Positions 8,622 through 16,887 of a stretch of DNA of 64,000 nt are shown in pieces. The notes beneath the pieces are model-generated. The model worked only from the letters and a program-made list of their open reading frames with translations. It did not search any database and had not been told where the DNA came from. Numbering within the stretch: the first letter of the stretch is position 1; each line of letters opens with the position of its first letter. The stretch is from positions 992,001-1,056,000 of the forward strand of contig CAZYYE010000001.1 of the NCBI GenBank assembly GCA_964651535.1, read 5' to 3'. This DNA is from Terrimesophilobacter sp964651535. GTDB taxonomy: Bacteria > Actinomycetota > Actinomycetes > Actinomycetales > Microbacteriaceae. The position numbers and the translations under genes were made by a program.

Positions 8622-9490
8622 GCGCTCACTTGACCATCCCGAAGACGTACAAGCTGTACATCGGGGGAGCGTTCCCGCGAAGCGAATCCGGCCGCACCTA
8701 CGAAGTGGTCTCGCGTAAGGGAGCGTTCCTCGCGAACGCGGCGAAGGCGAGCCGCAAGGACGCCCGCGACTCCGTCGTCGCGGCCCGGGCCGCCGTATCC
8801 GGCTGGTCCGGCGCCACCGCCTACAATCGCGGCCAGGTGCTCTACCGCATCGCCGAACTGCTGGAGGGCCGTAGAGCGCAATTCGTGGACGAGCTTCGCT
8901 CCGGGAGCGGGCTCACCGACGCGCAAGCCCACCGTGAGGTCGACACGGCGATCGACGTGTGGGTCTGGTACGCCGGCTGGGCGGACAAGTACCTGCAGGT
9001 CACGGGCAACGGCAACGCCGTGAGCGGACCGTACTTCAACATCTCCACGCCGGAACCCACCGGCGTCGTGGCGATTGTGGCGCCGCAGGACCCGGGCGTT
9101 ACGGGCACGGGGCTTCTCGGCCTCGTCTCGGTCATCGCACCGGCGCTCGTGAGCGGCAACACGGTCGTGGTGGTCGCGAGCGAATCGGTTCCGCTTCCGG
9201 CGATCAGCCTCGCAGAAGTACTCGCGACGAGCGACGTTCCTGCCGGCGTGGTGAATATCCTCACGGGGTCGCCTGCGGAGATCGCACCGTGGCTCGCGAG
9301 CCATGCGGATGTCAACGCGCTCGACCTCGCTGGAGCTGGCGATCTGGATTGGATCGACCTGCAAATCGCGGCGGCCGACACTCTCAAGCGCGTGCTGCCC
9401 CCGGAGCCCGGGATCCCGTCGCCCGCAGTGGACCGCATCCAGTTCTTCACGGAAACCAAAACCGTGTGGCATCCGAAGGGCATCATTTAG
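8618..9490 (+). CDS. Shortened aldehyde dehydrogenase-like protein without catalytic residues
   Basis: 290 aa. It follows the aldehyde dehydrogenase N-terminal and NAD-binding pattern (YKLYIGGAFPRSESGRTYEV, VVAIVAPQDPG, APALVSGNTVVVVASE, VPAGVVNILTG). It departs at ALDLAGAGDLDW, where LELGGK should be, and ends without a GQxC nucleophile segment. It is therefore not an active dehydrogenase. The reading frame is clean and the start overlaps the upstream stop, so it is not simple decay. An active/inactive aldehyde dehydrogenase pair behind deoC also occurs in other actinobacteria as far as I recall. A structural partner or regulator of the active enzyme is the likely role. Confidence 0.88.
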   Translation: MSAHLTIPKTYKLYIGGAFPRSESGRTYEVVSRKGAFLANAAKASRKDARDSVVAARAAVSGWSGATAYNRGQVLYRIAELLEGRRAQFVDELRSGSGLTDAQAHREVDTAIDVWVWYAGWADKYLQVTGNGNAVSGPYFNISTPEPTGVVAIVAPQDPGVTGTGLLGLVSVIAPALVSGNTVVVVASESVPLPAISLAEVLATSDVPAGVVNILTGSPAEIAPWLASHADVNALDLAGAGDLDWIDLQIAAADTLKRVLPPEPGIPSPAVDRIQFFTETKTVWHPKGII

Positions 9491-9559
9491 CGGTACGGAT
9501 CGAGTTGGACGACCACTGGATTGTTCGGCGGCACGTGACGTAGTCTTTCCTGTTGGGGG

Positions 9560-10480
9560 ATGGGGGTCCTTGTGCGCTGGATTACGCTCGCGGTCGCGAC
9601 GGTGCTGCTGTCGACTTTCGCCGTGCTCGGCATCGGCACCGCGGCGCACGCGGAAGGCGAAGGCACGATTCTTTCGCTCGTGAACCAGGCGCGGGCCGCC
9701 AACAACCTGGGCCCGCTCAAACTGAACTCGTCGATAAGCTCTGTCGCGAATTCCTGGGCGAATCAGATGGCCGCGAATGGCGCCATGACCCACAACCCGA
9801 ATTATTCGAGCCAGATTCCGTCGGGCTGGAGTCGCGCGGCGGAGAACGTCGCACACGGGTATCCTTCGCCTGGCGCCACCCACGACGCGTGGATGAATTC
9901 GTCGGGCCATCGAGCGAACATTCTGGGCGACTTCACCGATATCGGGATTGCGTTCGTCACCGTGGGCGGATCCACTTGGGCGGTAGAGAACTTCGCGAAG
10001 TACGGCGCGAGCGTACCGCCTCCCGCGCCCCCGACACCGCCTGCGGCGCCCGCGCCGCCGCCCACCGTGGAGACTGCGCCTCCTCCGGCGCCCTCGCCTT
10101 CCGCCTCGTCTCCCTCGTCGCCGACAGGTGCAGGGAACTCAACGCAGGGCGCATCGCCGCGCACCGGGAACGGGCAGAGTGGCCCCGCGCGCGTTCCGGA
10201 CGGCGGCCTGGCGGCACAGTCAGACGATGCCCCGGTCGCTCAGGATCGCGCGGATGGAGGCCTGCAGGATGCTGCGGGCGCTGCCGACCCGGATTCCGAC
10301 GGCACGGATCGCCCGCAGCCGCGCATCGATCGCGTTTCCGACGGCCGCGTCGGCTCACTTCCCGGCGACAGCGCGCCCGTCATCATTTCGCTGGGAATGC
10401 TGCTTGCCGTCGGAGTGCTCGTGGCAGGGCCGCTCGTCGGAATGCGCCTGTGGCGGCGGTGGATCCTGTACTTCCGGTAG
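9560..10480 (+). CDS. Secreted, membrane-anchored CAP-domain protein
   Basis: 306 aa. A signal peptide ends near AAHAEG (about residue 31). The CAP/SCP domain covers about residues 35-155 with LVNQARAANNLGPLKLN, the His motif AMTHNP, ENVAHGY and SSGHRANILGDFTDIGIAF. A Pro/Ala/Ser-rich linker with the run PPPAPPTPPAAPAPPP follows. A C-terminal hydrophobic helix ending in RLWRRW anchors it on the outside. No LPxTG sortase signal is seen. Function of bacterial CAP proteins is poorly known. Confidence 0.88.
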   Translation: MGVLVRWITLAVATVLLSTFAVLGIGTAAHAEGEGTILSLVNQARAANNLGPLKLNSSISSVANSWANQMAANGAMTHNPNYSSQIPSGWSRAAENVAHGYPSPGATHDAWMNSSGHRANILGDFTDIGIAFVTVGGSTWAVENFAKYGASVPPPAPPTPPAAPAPPPTVETAPPPAPSPSASSPSSPTGAGNSTQGASPRTGNGQSGPARVPDGGLAAQSDDAPVAQDRADGGLQDAAGAADPDSDGTDRPQPRIDRVSDGRVGSLPGDSAPVIISLGMLLAVGVLVAGPLVGMRLWRRWILYFR

Positions 10481-10518
10481 CGCACGTCGGAAAAGTAACG
10501 GAACGGTAACGAACCGGC

Positions 10519-10524
10519 TATAGT
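10519..10524 (+). promoter_or_regulatory. Strong -10 box of the glycerophosphodiesterase gene
   Basis: TATAGT lies 42 bases before GTG 10567; the -35 region (TAACGG at 10496-10501) is weak. Transcription would begin near 10531. Confidence 0.4.
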
Positions 10525-10566
10525 GGGCGTACCCACTTTCCGGGTCCCGACCGAACGACGAATGGC

Positions 10567-11478
10567 GTGTCAATGGCGACTGCCCACCATCCCACCGTGC
10601 GCACTGCGCGGCGCGGGGTCATCGTGGGCATTCTCCTGCTCGGGCTCGTCGTCACGATCGGATTCGGCCCCGATGCCGGGCGAGTGGAGGCCGCAGGGCT
10701 GTTCGGAGGGTTGAGGGGGCCCGGTGAGGCGGCATTCGTCGCCGGACATCGCGGCGACCGGTCGGTTGCACCGGAAAACACCATGCCCGCGCTTCAGGCC
10801 GCGCTTGATGGGCCCATGGACTTCATCGAAACCGATATTCAATTGAGCACGGACGGAGTGCCCGTGCTCATGCACGACACGTTCGTGGATCGCACGACGA
10901 ATGGCACGGGGCGCGTGAGCGACCTCACTCTTCGCGAGCTTCAAAGCCTCGACGCCGGGGCATGGTATTCGCCTGCGTTCGTGCGGACCAGGATTCCCAC
11001 GCTCGAGATCCTGCTTTCCTCGCTTCAGGCAAAACGGGAATCCGGGCACGCGAAGAAAGCCCTGCTCGAGCTCAAGGGCTTCTGGAACCCTGACGAGGTT
11101 CGCATCGTCACCGACCTCATCGCCCTGTACGGCGTCGGGGAGCTCGTCATCCTGTCGAGCTTCGACACGTCAACGATCGACCACGTGAGGCAGGTCGAAC
11201 CCACGATCCCTGTCGCCATCATCTCCTCGACGCTCCCGAGGGATCCCGTCGGCTTCGTCCGGCTCTACGAAGCGGTCGCGCTCATCACGAACCATTCTGC
11301 GGTGGAACAGGACCCGTGGGTCGTGGACCGGATGCACCGTGCCGGGCTGGGACTCGTGATGTACACGCTCAACTCGAAGGCAGCGTGGGAAAACGCATTG
11401 AAACTCGGAGTCGACGGAATCATCACTGATCGGCCGCAGCGGCTCGACCGGTGGCTCGTCTCCGCGACGAACCGCTAG
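10567..11478 (+). CDS. Exported glycerophosphodiester phosphodiesterase
   Basis: Hydrolyses deacylated phospholipids to glycerol 3-phosphate and an alcohol. After an N-terminal hydrophobic segment (about residues 17-36) the GDPD TIM-barrel shows GHRGDRSVAPENT, FIETDIQLSTDGVPVLMHDTFVDRTTNGTG and the final GVDGIITDRP. These include the catalytic His pair and the Glu/Asp metal ligands. 303 aa; GTG 10567 or ATG 10573 can be the start, neither has a clear ribosome site. The signal segment suggests action outside the membrane, anchored or released. Confidence 0.92.
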   Translation: MSMATAHHPTVRTARRGVIVGILLLGLVVTIGFGPDAGRVEAAGLFGGLRGPGEAAFVAGHRGDRSVAPENTMPALQAALDGPMDFIETDIQLSTDGVPVLMHDTFVDRTTNGTGRVSDLTLRELQSLDAGAWYSPAFVRTRIPTLEILLSSLQAKRESGHAKKALLELKGFWNPDEVRIVTDLIALYGVGELVILSSFDTSTIDHVRQVEPTIPVAIISSTLPRDPVGFVRLYEAVALITNHSAVEQDPWVVDRMHRAGLGLVMYTLNSKAAWENALKLGVDGIITDRPQRLDRWLVSATNR

Positions 11479-11571
11479 CAACGATCCGACTCGAATTTCT
11501 GGGGATTCCCAGCACCGTAGAGCATGATGGACTGTCTACCGCGTTCGCGTGGGGAAGAAAGGGGTGGCCAG

Positions 11572-12162
11572 ATGAGCGAGTCCGAAGGCTCACTCTCGGT
11601 CGACGCTCGCCCGAGTATTGCTTTCCTCGGCGACAGCATCACGGCCTCCGGGGACTGGGCCGCGTGGCTCACGGATGAGCGAGTGGTGAATCTTGCCGTG
11701 AGCGGCGAGACGACTTTGGGCCTGCTCTCGCGAGTCAACGACATCATCGCAGAGCGGCCAGACGAGATCTGCCTCCTCATCGGCACGAACGACGTCGGCT
11801 CCAACCGGTCTGTCGAGCACATCGTGCGCAACATTCAAATGCTGCTGGTCGAGCTTCGTCGCGAATTGCCCGACGTGAAGATTCTTGTTCAGTCGATCAT
11901 GCCGCGCGACCGCAAGTACTCCGGACGGATTCAGGAAGCCAACATCCATTTGTGGCAGTTCGCTCCCACCGTCCACGCCCTCTATCTGGACTTGTGGCCA
12001 GCGCTCGCCGACGACTCGGGAGCGATACGCTCCGAGTTCTCCCGAGACGCCCTGCACCTCACGGACGCAGGTTACGAAGCATGGCGTGCCGAATTGCTTC
12101 CCGCTTTGTCCGAACTGAGGGAACTTCCGCCCATCAGCGGGCCGGTCAATACCGTCGTGTGA
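11572..12162 (+). CDS. SGNH/GDSL-family lipase/esterase
   Basis: 196 aa. Block I is FLGDSITASGDW (Ser nucleophile), block III is LIGTNDVGSN, and block V is DALHLTDAGY (Asp/His). No signal peptide is seen, so it acts in the cytoplasm. ATG 11572 is preferred over 11524 because AAAGGGG lies eight bases ahead and the family begins just before block I. Substrate unknown; several such enzymes are acyl-esterases or thioesterases. Confidence 0.9.
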   Translation: MSESEGSLSVDARPSIAFLGDSITASGDWAAWLTDERVVNLAVSGETTLGLLSRVNDIIAERPDEICLLIGTNDVGSNRSVEHIVRNIQMLLVELRRELPDVKILVQSIMPRDRKYSGRIQEANIHLWQFAPTVHALYLDLWPALADDSGAIRSEFSRDALHLTDAGYEAWRAELLPALSELRELPPISGPVNTVV

Positions 12163-12175
12163 TCGGGCCCGATAT

Positions 12176-13519
12176 TCAGAGTTTGCCGACGAGTCGCGTG
12201 TAGAAATTCACGCCCTTCAGAAATGTCGCAACCCGAATCCGCTCGTTTTTCGCGTGAAGTGTCCCTCGCTCTTCCTTCGACATCTCGAAGGGACTGAATC
12301 GGTAGACGTTGTCGCTGATGCGCGTGAAGTGCCGGCTGTCGCTTGCTCCGAGCATGACGTACGGGGTCACGATCGTGCGAGCGAACGTCTCCTCGATCGA
12401 GGATTTCACGAGATCCCATGCCGGTCCGACCGTCGGAGAGACGGGCGAGGGCTCCGTCGGGTGCAGGGATTCGATGATCACTCCGCTGTCGCGAATGGCG
12501 CGGCGCACGTGCTCTGTCGCTTCGGCAACGCTGGAGTTGACCGCGACACGGATGTTGACGATGGCCTCTGCCCGCTCGGCCAGGGCGTTCGCGGCGTGTG
12601 ACCCTGTGAGCTGCGTCACCGCCTGGGTTGTCCGCACCATCGCGTTCGTTTCGTCGCCGAGGCGCGCAAACAGTCCAAGAAGGGGGAGTTTCGTGAGCCA
12701 CAGGTTCGTGAACACCCACCGCAGCGGCTGGCGAGCGTGAGCGCCGAGCGTTTCGATCATCTCGAGATTCGTGGGAACAAAGGACTTGCGGAATGGTTTT
12801 CGGTTCAGCCGCACGAGCGCGCGCGCGAGCCGGACGGTCGCCACCATCTTCGGAGGGGTCGAGGCGTGGCCGCCCTGCTGTTCGACGGCAAGGCGAAGGC
12901 TCAGGATTCCCTTTTCAGTCACGCCGACGACGGCGATCGGGCTCGATACGCCGGGGAAGATTCCTTCGACGACCGCGCCGCCCTCGTCGAGCACGAGCGC
13001 GGGCCGGATTCCCCGACTCTCCAGCACGTCCACGATGACCCGTGCGCCCGATCCGGCAGTTTCTTCGTTGTGCCCGAAGCACAAATAGACATCATGCTCG
13101 GGAGTGAAGCCTGCGGCGAGTTGTGCTTCAACGGATTCCATGATGCACGCGAGGGAACCCTTGTCGTCGAGAGTGCCCCGACCCCACACGACCCGGTCGT
13201 CTCCGTCGCCGACGATCTGTGCGGAGAACGCCGGGTAATCCCAACCATCGTCGTCCGCGTGCACCACGTCGTAGTGCGCCATGAGAACGGTCGGAGGTCC
13301 GGCGCTCGCTCCCGCCCACGTGAACACCATCGAATGCCCATCGACGATCTCCGTTTCCAATGCGGCGTGCGCTTTGGGGTAGAGCTTCGCCAGGGTGCCG
13401 CGGAACAACTCGAACTGCGCCCAATCGATTTCGCTCTCCTCGAGGCGGGAAACGGTGGGGATGCGGATGAGGGCGCGGAGGTTCTCGACCGCGCGCGTTC
13501 CGTCGATGATGGGCTGCAC
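12176..13519 (-). CDS. M20/M28-type metallopeptidase (carboxypeptidase PM20D1-like)
   Basis: 447 aa. Zinc ligands and catalytic groups are visible in LMAHYDVVHADD, WGRGTLDDKGS (bridging Asp), HNEETAGSGA (catalytic and ligand Glu), VLDEGG, and the C-terminal LGASDSRHFT. The dimerisation domain lies around residues 210-330. No signal peptide. Probably cleaves acylated amino acids or dipeptides. GTG start at 13519. Convergent with the SGNH gene, 13 bases apart. Confidence 0.92.
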   Translation of the reverse strand: MQPIIDGTRAVENLRALIRIPTVSRLEESEIDWAQFELFRGTLAKLYPKAHAALETEIVDGHSMVFTWAGASAGPPTVLMAHYDVVHADDDGWDYPAFSAQIVGDGDDRVVWGRGTLDDKGSLACIMESVEAQLAAGFTPEHDVYLCFGHNEETAGSGARVIVDVLESRGIRPALVLDEGGAVVEGIFPGVSSPIAVVGVTEKGILSLRLAVEQQGGHASTPPKMVATVRLARALVRLNRKPFRKSFVPTNLEMIETLGAHARQPLRWVFTNLWLTKLPLLGLFARLGDETNAMVRTTQAVTQLTGSHAANALAERAEAIVNIRVAVNSSVAEATEHVRRAIRDSGVIIESLHPTEPSPVSPTVGPAWDLVKSSIEETFARTIVTPYVMLGASDSRHFTRISDNVYRFSPFEMSKEERGTLHAKNERIRVATFLKGVNFYTRLVGKL

Positions 13520-13553
13520 ACTTCGACTCTATAAGCCGGATAGCCTTGACCCG

Positions 13554-13904
13554 ATGACCTCGTACCCTGCCCCCGCGTTCACGCGGCCCGCACTCGCCCC
13601 TGGGCTCCTGGGGGCCGTCGTCCTCATGGCTGGCCTCGCCTTGCTCGATAACGCGAGCGGCTATTTCTGGATCATGACGGTCGTCGCTATCCTCGCCGTC
13701 ATCGTCGCCGTGTACGCGTGGCAGGCCAGGGCGCCGTGGTGGTTCGTCGCGATGGCGCCGATCGCCATCGCGTGGAACCCCGTGTGGCCGCTGGACCTCC
13801 ACGGCCAGTGGTGGGTTGCTGCGCAGTTCGCCGCGGCGCTGGCGTTCATTGCGGCCGGAGTATTCATCACGGTAAAGAACACCAAGGATCGCAACGGCCG
13901 ATGA
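13554..13904 (+). CDS. Small membrane protein (DUF6804-like)
   Basis: 116 aa with four hydrophobic segments and the conserved turn APWWFVAMAPIAIAWNPVWPLDLHG that I associate with DUF6804. ATG 13554 is chosen; a GATAGCCT box ends seven bases before it, so a leaderless transcript is likely. It is divergent from the M20 peptidase gene. Function unknown. Confidence 0.75.
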   Translation: MTSYPAPAFTRPALAPGLLGAVVLMAGLALLDNASGYFWIMTVVAILAVIVAVYAWQARAPWWFVAMAPIAIAWNPVWPLDLHGQWWVAAQFAAALAFIAAGVFITVKNTKDRNGR

Positions 13905-14002
13905 CCGCGGTGGACCTGCCTCGCAAAAGGTAGACTGGTAGGGCTTTAGATTCGCGCCGCAGGTTGTGACCGTTTCGGGCTCGAAAGACAGGCCCGACCA
14001 CT

Positions 14003-15628
14003 ATGAACCGTTCAACCCCGCACTCCACCGTCGCCACCTCGGTCTCCTCCGGCATCCCCGTGGCGAGTTCGCATCGTGCGCCTCGCCGGGAGCGAACCGC
14101 GGCGACCATTGCCGACACGACGCTCATCCCCCGCGAGGCGATGGTCGAAGACTTGCTGTTCATCCGCAGGATCCTGGATGAATCCCACATCGGCTACCTC
14201 CTCGTCCGGGGTGACGAGTCTCGTCGAGGCACGGTTCGGCCGGTGCTCGCAATAGATGCGCGAGAGCGGGAGAGGGTCGTGGCCGCTCTCGCCGAGGCGT
14301 GCGCAAACGAGCCGATGTATTCGCGAGTTGCGCCCGATTCCGCTCCGCTCCGACCCGCAATTCACCGCGGCCCAAAGCGGGGTCACGACCGGAAGTCGCC
14401 GGTTCTCGTGTCCTCAGGGTCGCTCGCGGGCGGCGCATCTGATCATGCGTTCGTGCTGTACCGTCCGCGCGTGAGCGCGAGCGGGACACTCAGGTGGGGC
14501 GCGCGGCACGGCGTGGGGCTGGAGTTCTGGGTGCGCGACGAAGTGGACATCCACCTGCCGAACGCCAATGTCCTGTCACGAGCGACGATTCCGCAGGGCG
14601 AGGTCGCCGAGTCTGTCACGACGCAGTTCGGTATGACCTGGCCGTCGCTGGACGGCATGTGGGACACCCTCGCATCGGATATCGACTTCCCCATCGACAC
14701 CGTGTTCTCGTGGGTCGACGGCACGGATCTGGAGTGGCAGCGGGCACGCGCAGCGCGCATGCAGAGCTACGTCGTGGGGGAGGGCGACGATCACGAAGCG
14801 CGGTTCCGCCAGGTGAACGAACTCAAGTACGCGATGCGCTCAGTGCACATGTTCGCGCCGTGGATCCGCAACATCGTCATTGTCACCGATTCGCCGCAGC
14901 CAGACTGGCTCGCAGACCACCCCAGAGTCTCGGTGCTCCCGAGTTCCGAATTCTTCGGCGATCCGCGTGCGCTCCCCACGTACAACTCCCATGCCGTGGA
15001 AAGCCAGCTTCACCGGATCGACGGCCTGAGCGAACACTTCCTCTACTCCAACGACGACATGTTCTTCGGCAGAGAAGTCGGGCCGCAGGCCTTCTTCACC
15101 TCCGGAGGGATCAGCCGCTTCATCGAAGCCGACACTCGAATCGGGCTCGGACTCCCCGCGCCGTTCCGCAGCGGGTTCGAGAACGCCGCGAGAGTGAACC
15201 GCGCGCTGTTGATGAAGCGATTCGGGCGTACGATAACCCGACACCTCGAACACTGCCCGACGCCGCTTCGGCGTTCCGTGCTCGAGGAACTCGAGGCAGA
15301 GTTCCCGGCCGACTTCACCCGTACAGCGCGAAGCCGATTCCGGTCTGCAACGGACATTTCGGTTACCAATTCCCTCTACCACTACTTTGCGCTCATGACC
15401 GGGCGCGCCGTCCCCAACGAGTCGATGCGGGTCACGTACGTCGACACGACCACGCGCGCCGGAATCGCGGGTCTTGCCGTGCTGTTGCGCGACCGCGATC
15501 GGGATTTCTTCTGCCTCAATGACGGAAGTTTCCCCGAAATCTCGGCGGAGGCGCGCGCCGAAGCCGTGACCGCATTCCTTGAGGGTTACTTTCCGCTCGC
15601 CGCTCCGTGGGAGCTCGGCGAACGCTGA
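14003..15628 (+). CDS. Stealth family sugar-phosphate transferase
   Basis: 541 aa. Stealth proteins transfer hexose 1-phosphate groups in capsular or cell-wall polysaccharides. CR1 is seen as FPIDTVFSWVDGTDLEWQ (about residue 230). CR2 is the long block with RFRQVNELKYAMRSVHMFAPW, IVIVTDSPQPDWL and HFLYSNDDMFFGRE (about residues 272-355). CR3/CR4-like parts follow (HCPTPLRRSVLEELEAEF; FFCLNDG). The first about 220 residues are the variable actinobacterial N-terminal domain. The start is uncertain; ATG 14003 is the first in-frame one after the upstream spacer. No other polysaccharide genes flank it here. Confidence 0.9.
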   Translation: MNRSTPHSTVATSVSSGIPVASSHRAPRRERTAATIADTTLIPREAMVEDLLFIRRILDESHIGYLLVRGDESRRGTVRPVLAIDARERERVVAALAEACANEPMYSRVAPDSAPLRPAIHRGPKRGHDRKSPVLVSSGSLAGGASDHAFVLYRPRVSASGTLRWGARHGVGLEFWVRDEVDIHLPNANVLSRATIPQGEVAESVTTQFGMTWPSLDGMWDTLASDIDFPIDTVFSWVDGTDLEWQRARAARMQSYVVGEGDDHEARFRQVNELKYAMRSVHMFAPWIRNIVIVTDSPQPDWLADHPRVSVLPSSEFFGDPRALPTYNSHAVESQLHRIDGLSEHFLYSNDDMFFGREVGPQAFFTSGGISRFIEADTRIGLGLPAPFRSGFENAARVNRALLMKRFGRTITRHLEHCPTPLRRSVLEELEAEFPADFTRTARSRFRSATDISVTNSLYHYFALMTGRAVPNESMRVTYVDTTTRAGIAGLAVLLRDRDRDFFCLNDGSFPEISAEARAEAVTAFLEGYFPLAAPWELGER

Positions 15629-15637
15629 GACGGAGGG

Positions 15638-16597
15638 CTACACCCGGGTGAGCTGCCAGGTGACGTCCCGGCCCGCCGAGTCGAGTTGATCCGCGTCAAG
15701 AACCCATCGCTCGTCAACCGACGCAGGTGGGATCACAATGCCATCCGCCTTGAGTGCTTCCGCGGTCCGTTCGGCGGAAACCCAATCGAGGGTCGTCGAG
15801 TCGCCGACCGGGACGACAGTGTGCATGACCGTGTGGTCGTAGACGTGTATGAGGTTGTACGCTTGCGCGCCGTCCCTCGCCCTCGTCGCGCCGATGGGCG
15901 CGGCGAGATCCTGCGTATAGCAACTGGCGGACGCGACCGAAACCGGTATGCCGGCGAACGTGGCGTTCGTGGAGTAATGGAGGTGCCCGGCGATGATGCT
16001 CCGGACATCCGTTCCTTTGAGCACCTCGGCGAGGGCCCCCTGCTCGCGCAACTCCACGGTCACCGCCAGGTCGAGGACGCACGGAACCGGCGGATGGTGC
16101 ATGGCGAGAATCGTGCCATCCGGCGCATCGTTGGCGAGCTCCTCGGCGAGCCAGTCGAGTTGGCGCCCTTCGAGCTGGCCGAAATGGTGCCCCGGGACGC
16201 TCGTGTCGATCGAGATGATGCGAAGTCCGTTGAGATAGTAGACCTTGTCAACGGGTTCTTCCGAGGGAAACTGGCCGAGCAGCGTCGAGCGGAATGCCGC
16301 GCGGTCGTCGTGGTTGCCCATGACCCAGATCGTCTGCGCGCCGAGCCGGCGCGCGACGGGGTCGATGATCGACCTCAATTTTCCATACGCGACGGGCTCC
16401 CCCTTGTCCGCGAGGTCCCCGGTGAAAATGATGGCTTCCGGGCGAGCGCCGGATCGCTCGAGATCGCAGAACACGCGGCGGAGGCGCTCTTCGCTGTCGA
16501 TTCGGCCATAGAGCTGGCCGTTGGCGAGCAAATGGGTGTCGCTGAGGTGCAGGATGAAGTGGTTTGGCCGGGGGTATTCAGCCGTCCGTGGGGGCAT
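15638..16597 (-). CDS. Calcineurin-like phosphoesterase (CpdA-type)
   Basis: 319 aa. The five metallophosphoesterase blocks are present: LHLSDTHLLANG, IFTGDLADKGEP, VMGNHDDRAAF, LAMHHPPVP and IIAGHLHYSTNATF. The architecture matches the CpdA group, which hydrolyses 3',5'-cyclic AMP; other nucleotides are possible. ATG 16597 is chosen because the domain begins 15 residues later; the frame is open further upstream but without homology-like sequence. Convergent with the Stealth gene. Confidence 0.9.
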   Translation of the reverse strand: MPPRTAEYPRPNHFILHLSDTHLLANGQLYGRIDSEERLRRVFCDLERSGARPEAIIFTGDLADKGEPVAYGKLRSIIDPVARRLGAQTIWVMGNHDDRAAFRSTLLGQFPSEEPVDKVYYLNGLRIISIDTSVPGHHFGQLEGRQLDWLAEELANDAPDGTILAMHHPPVPCVLDLAVTVELREQGALAEVLKGTDVRSIIAGHLHYSTNATFAGIPVSVASASCYTQDLAAPIGATRARDGAQAYNLIHVYDHTVMHTVVPVGDSTTLDWVSAERTAEALKADGIVIPPASVDERWVLDADQLDSAGRDVTWQLTRV

Positions 16598-16669
16598 ATG
16601 CCAATGCAATCGCGTAATTGGCCAGCACACCGGTAGCGTGTCGGCGAGTCGGATTTCGCGCCGGGGGTG

Positions 16670-16713
16670 TCGCGATACCGCCCAGTATGCCCTAAACTGA
16701 AAGGGTATCGCGA
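16670..16713. promoter_or_regulatory. Inverted repeat between divergent phosphoesterase and helicase genes
   Basis: Perfect 10-base arms, TCGCGATACC at 16670-16679 and GGTATCGCGA at 16704-16713, enclose 24 bases holding an AAACT/AGTATG-rich core. The 290-base spacer 16598-16887 holds no gene. The repeat could be an operator shared by both divergent promoters or an early hairpin in the helicase leader. Confidence 0.45.
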
Positions 16714-16887
16714 GGATCCAATCGCGACCTGACCTTGCCACTGGCAAGTTGCTCGGGTTCGGTTCCTCACAGTTCGTGTCGGGCAGCCAGAAGCCACTGG
16801 CCAGCGTCTTAGGTGTAAATGCGCGAGCGGTACGCCGCGCGACAGTCGTGCGGCGAACACTTGGGTGAAGCTCCCTAAAGGAGGAAA

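Noticed and set aside
10523..10536. GTGGG-CGTA-CCCAC mini-repeat near the glycerophosphodiesterase start
   Set aside because: Five-base arms directly over the transcription start occur often by chance in high-GC DNA; no other support.
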